The notes under the pieces: generated by a model
What the model was told of the DNA's origin: nothing
Databases searched by the model: none
What the model saw: only the letters and a program-made list of their open reading frames with translations
Made by a program: the position numbers and the translations under genes
Shown: in pieces, positions 7,275 to 10,790 of the stretch
How positions within the stretch are numbered: the stretch's first letter is position 1
How the letters are laid out: every line of letters starts with the position of its first letter
From: Deltaproteobacteria bacterium
Lineage (GTDB): Bacteria > Desulfobacterota > Syntrophia > Syntrophales > Smithellaceae
Assembly (NCBI GenBank): GCA_017860985.1
Contig: JAGFXG010000019.1
Span: forward strand, 1 to 10,790
Reading direction: 5' to 3'
DNA length: 10,790 nt

Positions 7275-7320
7275 GACTTGGTTTTTTCCAAGGCTCAAGA
7301 CGTCGGAAAAAGCCTTAGTC
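7275..7320 (+). repeat. Long inverted repeat directly after the xerC stop
   Basis: GGTTTTTTCC (7280-7289) pairs with GGAAAAAGCC (7305-7314) through ten base pairs, one of them G-U, around a 15-nt loop. An outer stem GACT (7275-7278) with AGTC (7317-7320) adds four pairs across a small internal loop. Competing local folds exist: CTTGG/CCAAG around six T (7277-7292), and AAGGCT/AGCCTT (7290-7295 with 7311-7316). It starts on the base after the xerC stop codon. No T-run follows the full-length hairpin, so it is not a classical terminator on the plus strand. Confidence 0.7.
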
Positions 7321-7326
7321 GAATTT

Positions 7327-7356
7327 ATCCCGTGCAAGCGAAGCGCGACACGGGAT
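7327..7356 (+). repeat. Palindromic (REP-like) hairpin upstream of hslV
   Basis: ATCCCGTG (7327-7334) and CACGGGAT (7349-7356) are a perfect 8-bp inverted repeat. Inside, GCG (7338-7340) and CGC (7344-7346) can add an upper stem with an AAG loop. Together with the neighbouring inverted repeat it fills most of the xerC-hslV spacer. The form, with GGGAT arms and a GC-rich centre in an intergenic gap, resembles dispersed palindromic repeats of Proteobacteria. Only one copy is visible here, so dispersal is inferred. The hairpin ends 12 bases before the hslV ribosome site. Confidence 0.65.
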
Positions 7357-7379
7357 CCAGTATTTTAAAAGGAGAAAAA

Positions 7380-7955
7380 ATGCACATCAGAGGCACCACC
7401 ATACTCGCAGTCAAGAAAGACGGCAAAATTACCGTGGCCGGCGACGGTCAGGTTACACTGGATACGACCATCCTGAAGCACGGTGCACGTAAAGTGCGCA
7501 GACTATATAACAACGAAGTGATTGTCGGGTTCGCAGGAGCGACCGCCGACGCTTTCACGCTATTTGACCGCTTTGATCAGAAACTGGAGCAGTACAACGG
7601 CAACCTGCTGCGAGCAGCAGTCGAGCTCACAAAGGACTGGCGCACCGACCGGGTGCTCAGGCACCTGGAAGCTCTGATGATTGCGGTCAGCCGCGATTAT
7701 TCGCTGATTATTTCCGGGAACGGCGATGTCATCGAATCCGATGATGATGTCATGGCCATTGGATCCGGCGGCGCCTTTGCCCAGGCGGCGGCTCGCGCAC
7801 TGGTGAAACACAGCAGTCTGTCGGCGACGGAAATCGCCCGGGAATCGATGAGGATCGCCTCGGAAATTTGTATATACACGAATGACCATATTACGCTTGA
7901 AGAGATTGATCTCAGTGAAGAGAAGTCGCAGGATATCAAAAAGAGTAAAAAGTAA
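7380..7955 (+). CDS. hslV: ATP-dependent protease subunit HslV (ClpQ)
   Basis: HslV is the N-terminal-nucleophile (proteasome-type) peptidase that forms a double hexamer and degrades proteins unfolded by HslU. ATG 7380 is chosen because AAGGAG (7369-7374) sits five bases upstream and the protein then starts [11 protein letters not shown]. An ATG-less extension back to TTG 7278 would translate the spacer hairpins and is rejected. The catalytic threonine should be Thr6, the first of TTIL, exposed after removal of a five-residue propeptide. Family motifs are GDGQVTL (21-27), KVRRLY (38-43), [10 protein letters not shown] (50-59), KDWRTDR (83-89) and [14 protein letters not shown] (127-140). The 191-residue length is slightly above E. 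coli HslV, mainly because of a Lys-rich tail. hslU follows closely. Confidence 0.95.
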   Translation: MHIRGTTILAVKKDGKITVAGDGQVTLDTTILKHGARKVRRLYNNEVIVGFAGATADAFTLFDRFDQKLEQYNGNLLRAAVELTKDWRTDRVLRHLEALMIAVSRDYSLIISGNGDVIESDDDVMAIGSGGAFAQAAARALVKHSSLSATEIARESMRIASEICIYTNDHITLEEIDLSEEKSQDIKKSKK

Positions 7956-7970
7956 GGAGCTGTTTTGAAG

Positions 7971-10269
<2,299 letters not shown>

Positions 10270-10288
10270 ACGAAAAGAAGGATTTGCA

Positions 10289-10790
10289 ATGAAAGAAAAG
10301 AAAATCATGGCTCTGGCCGATAAAAATATCATGAATACCTACAGGCGGGTCCCGATTGCGCTTGTGAAAGGTGAAGGTGCAAGGCTGTGGGACGCCAATG
10401 GTAAAGAATATCTCGATTTTGTGGCGGGCATCGCCGTGTGCAACCTGGGACATTCCCATCCGAATGTGGTGAAAGCAATCAAAAAACAGGCGAAGAATCT
10501 GATGCATGTTTCCAACCTGTATTATACCCGGCCGCAGGGAGAGGTGGCCAGGCTGCTTACGAAGCATTCATTTGCCGACAAGGTCTTCTTCTGTAACAGC
10601 GGTGCCGAAGCAAACGAAGCGGCCATAAAACTGGCCAGGAAATACGCCCATGAAAATCTGGGTGATGATAAATTTGAACTCATTACCATGAAAGATTCCT
10701 TTCACGGCCGGACGATGGCGACGATAACCGCCACAGGGCAGGAAAAATTCCAGTTCGGATTTACGCCGCTTCTGGACGGATTCAAATACG
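10289..10790 (+). CDS. argD: Acetylornithine aminotransferase, N-terminal part (runs off the right edge)
   Basis: ArgD is a PLP-dependent class-III aminotransferase that converts N-acetylglutamate semialdehyde and glutamate to N-acetylornithine and 2-oxoglutarate. The 167 visible residues start at ATG 10289, six bases after AAGGA (10278-10282), and remain open to the window end. Seen in order: [15 protein letters not shown] (16-30), [12 protein letters not shown] (33-44), [12 protein letters not shown] (47-58), the PLP phosphate-binding region [18 protein letters not shown] (102-119) and [15 protein letters not shown] (137-151). These are typical of ArgD and the related succinylornithine and ornithine aminotransferases; the position after argB favours ArgD. 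The catalytic PLP lysine lies beyond the window. Confidence 0.93.
   Translation, partial: MKEKKIMALADKNIMNTYRRVPIALVKGEGARLWDANGKEYLDFVAGIAVCNLGHSHPNVVKAIKKQAKNLMHVSNLYYTRPQGEVARLLTKHSFADKVFFCNSGAEANEAAIKLARKYAHENLGDDKFELITMKDSFHGRTMATITATGQEKFQFGFTPLLDGFKY

Noticed and set aside
7278..7379. N-terminal extension of hslV back to TTG 7278
   Set aside because: It would translate both spacer hairpins and add 34 residues before the catalytic threonine; ATG 7380 has a good ribosome site and the normal family start.

Overview
The window is about 10.8 kb of ordinary chromosomal sequence of roughly even base composition, packed with housekeeping genes. It holds eleven protein genes, two of them cut by the window edges. 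I saw no transposase, phage gene, CRISPR array, rRNA or tRNA. Protein style and gene order suggest a Gram-negative anaerobe of the former Deltaproteobacteria, perhaps near Syntrophus/Smithella. Supporting signs are a Bacillus-length PurB, an arginine-sensitive-type ArgB and an hslVU-argBD junction. This is inference from recall, not from a search.

Layout. Positions 1-636 (+) carry the C-terminal half of adenylosuccinate lyase (purB), followed by a plausible terminator. L-aspartate oxidase (nadB) lies on the minus strand at 701-2290, convergent with purB. A compact divergent promoter region (2291-2402) separates nadB from a long plus-strand run: tsaD, rsmA, miaB, a DUF151 bifunctional-nuclease-family gene, xerC, hslV, hslU, argB and the start of argD, which runs off the right edge. 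Gaps inside this run are mostly 4-45 bases. There are two exceptions, 153 bases before the DUF151 gene and 105 bases between xerC and hslV. The run may be one operon or two or three overlapping transcription units.

How the genes fit together. tsaD, rsmA and miaB all modify the translation machinery: t6A37 and ms2i6A37 on tRNA, and dimethyl-A in 16S rRNA. xerC resolves chromosome dimers, and hslV-hslU encode an ATP-dependent protease. The xerC-hslV-hslU order matches codV-clpQ-clpY of Bacillus. argB and argD are consecutive steps of arginine synthesis. purB and nadB serve purine and NAD synthesis.

Most unusual parts. The xerC-hslV spacer consists almost wholly of two adjacent inverted repeats, one of which has alternative folds. 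The nadB/tsaD promoter region carries three copies of an 8-base TTTGTAAA-like motif around overlapping divergent promoters. I found no convincing new biological system; the findings are mainly regulatory or structural details.
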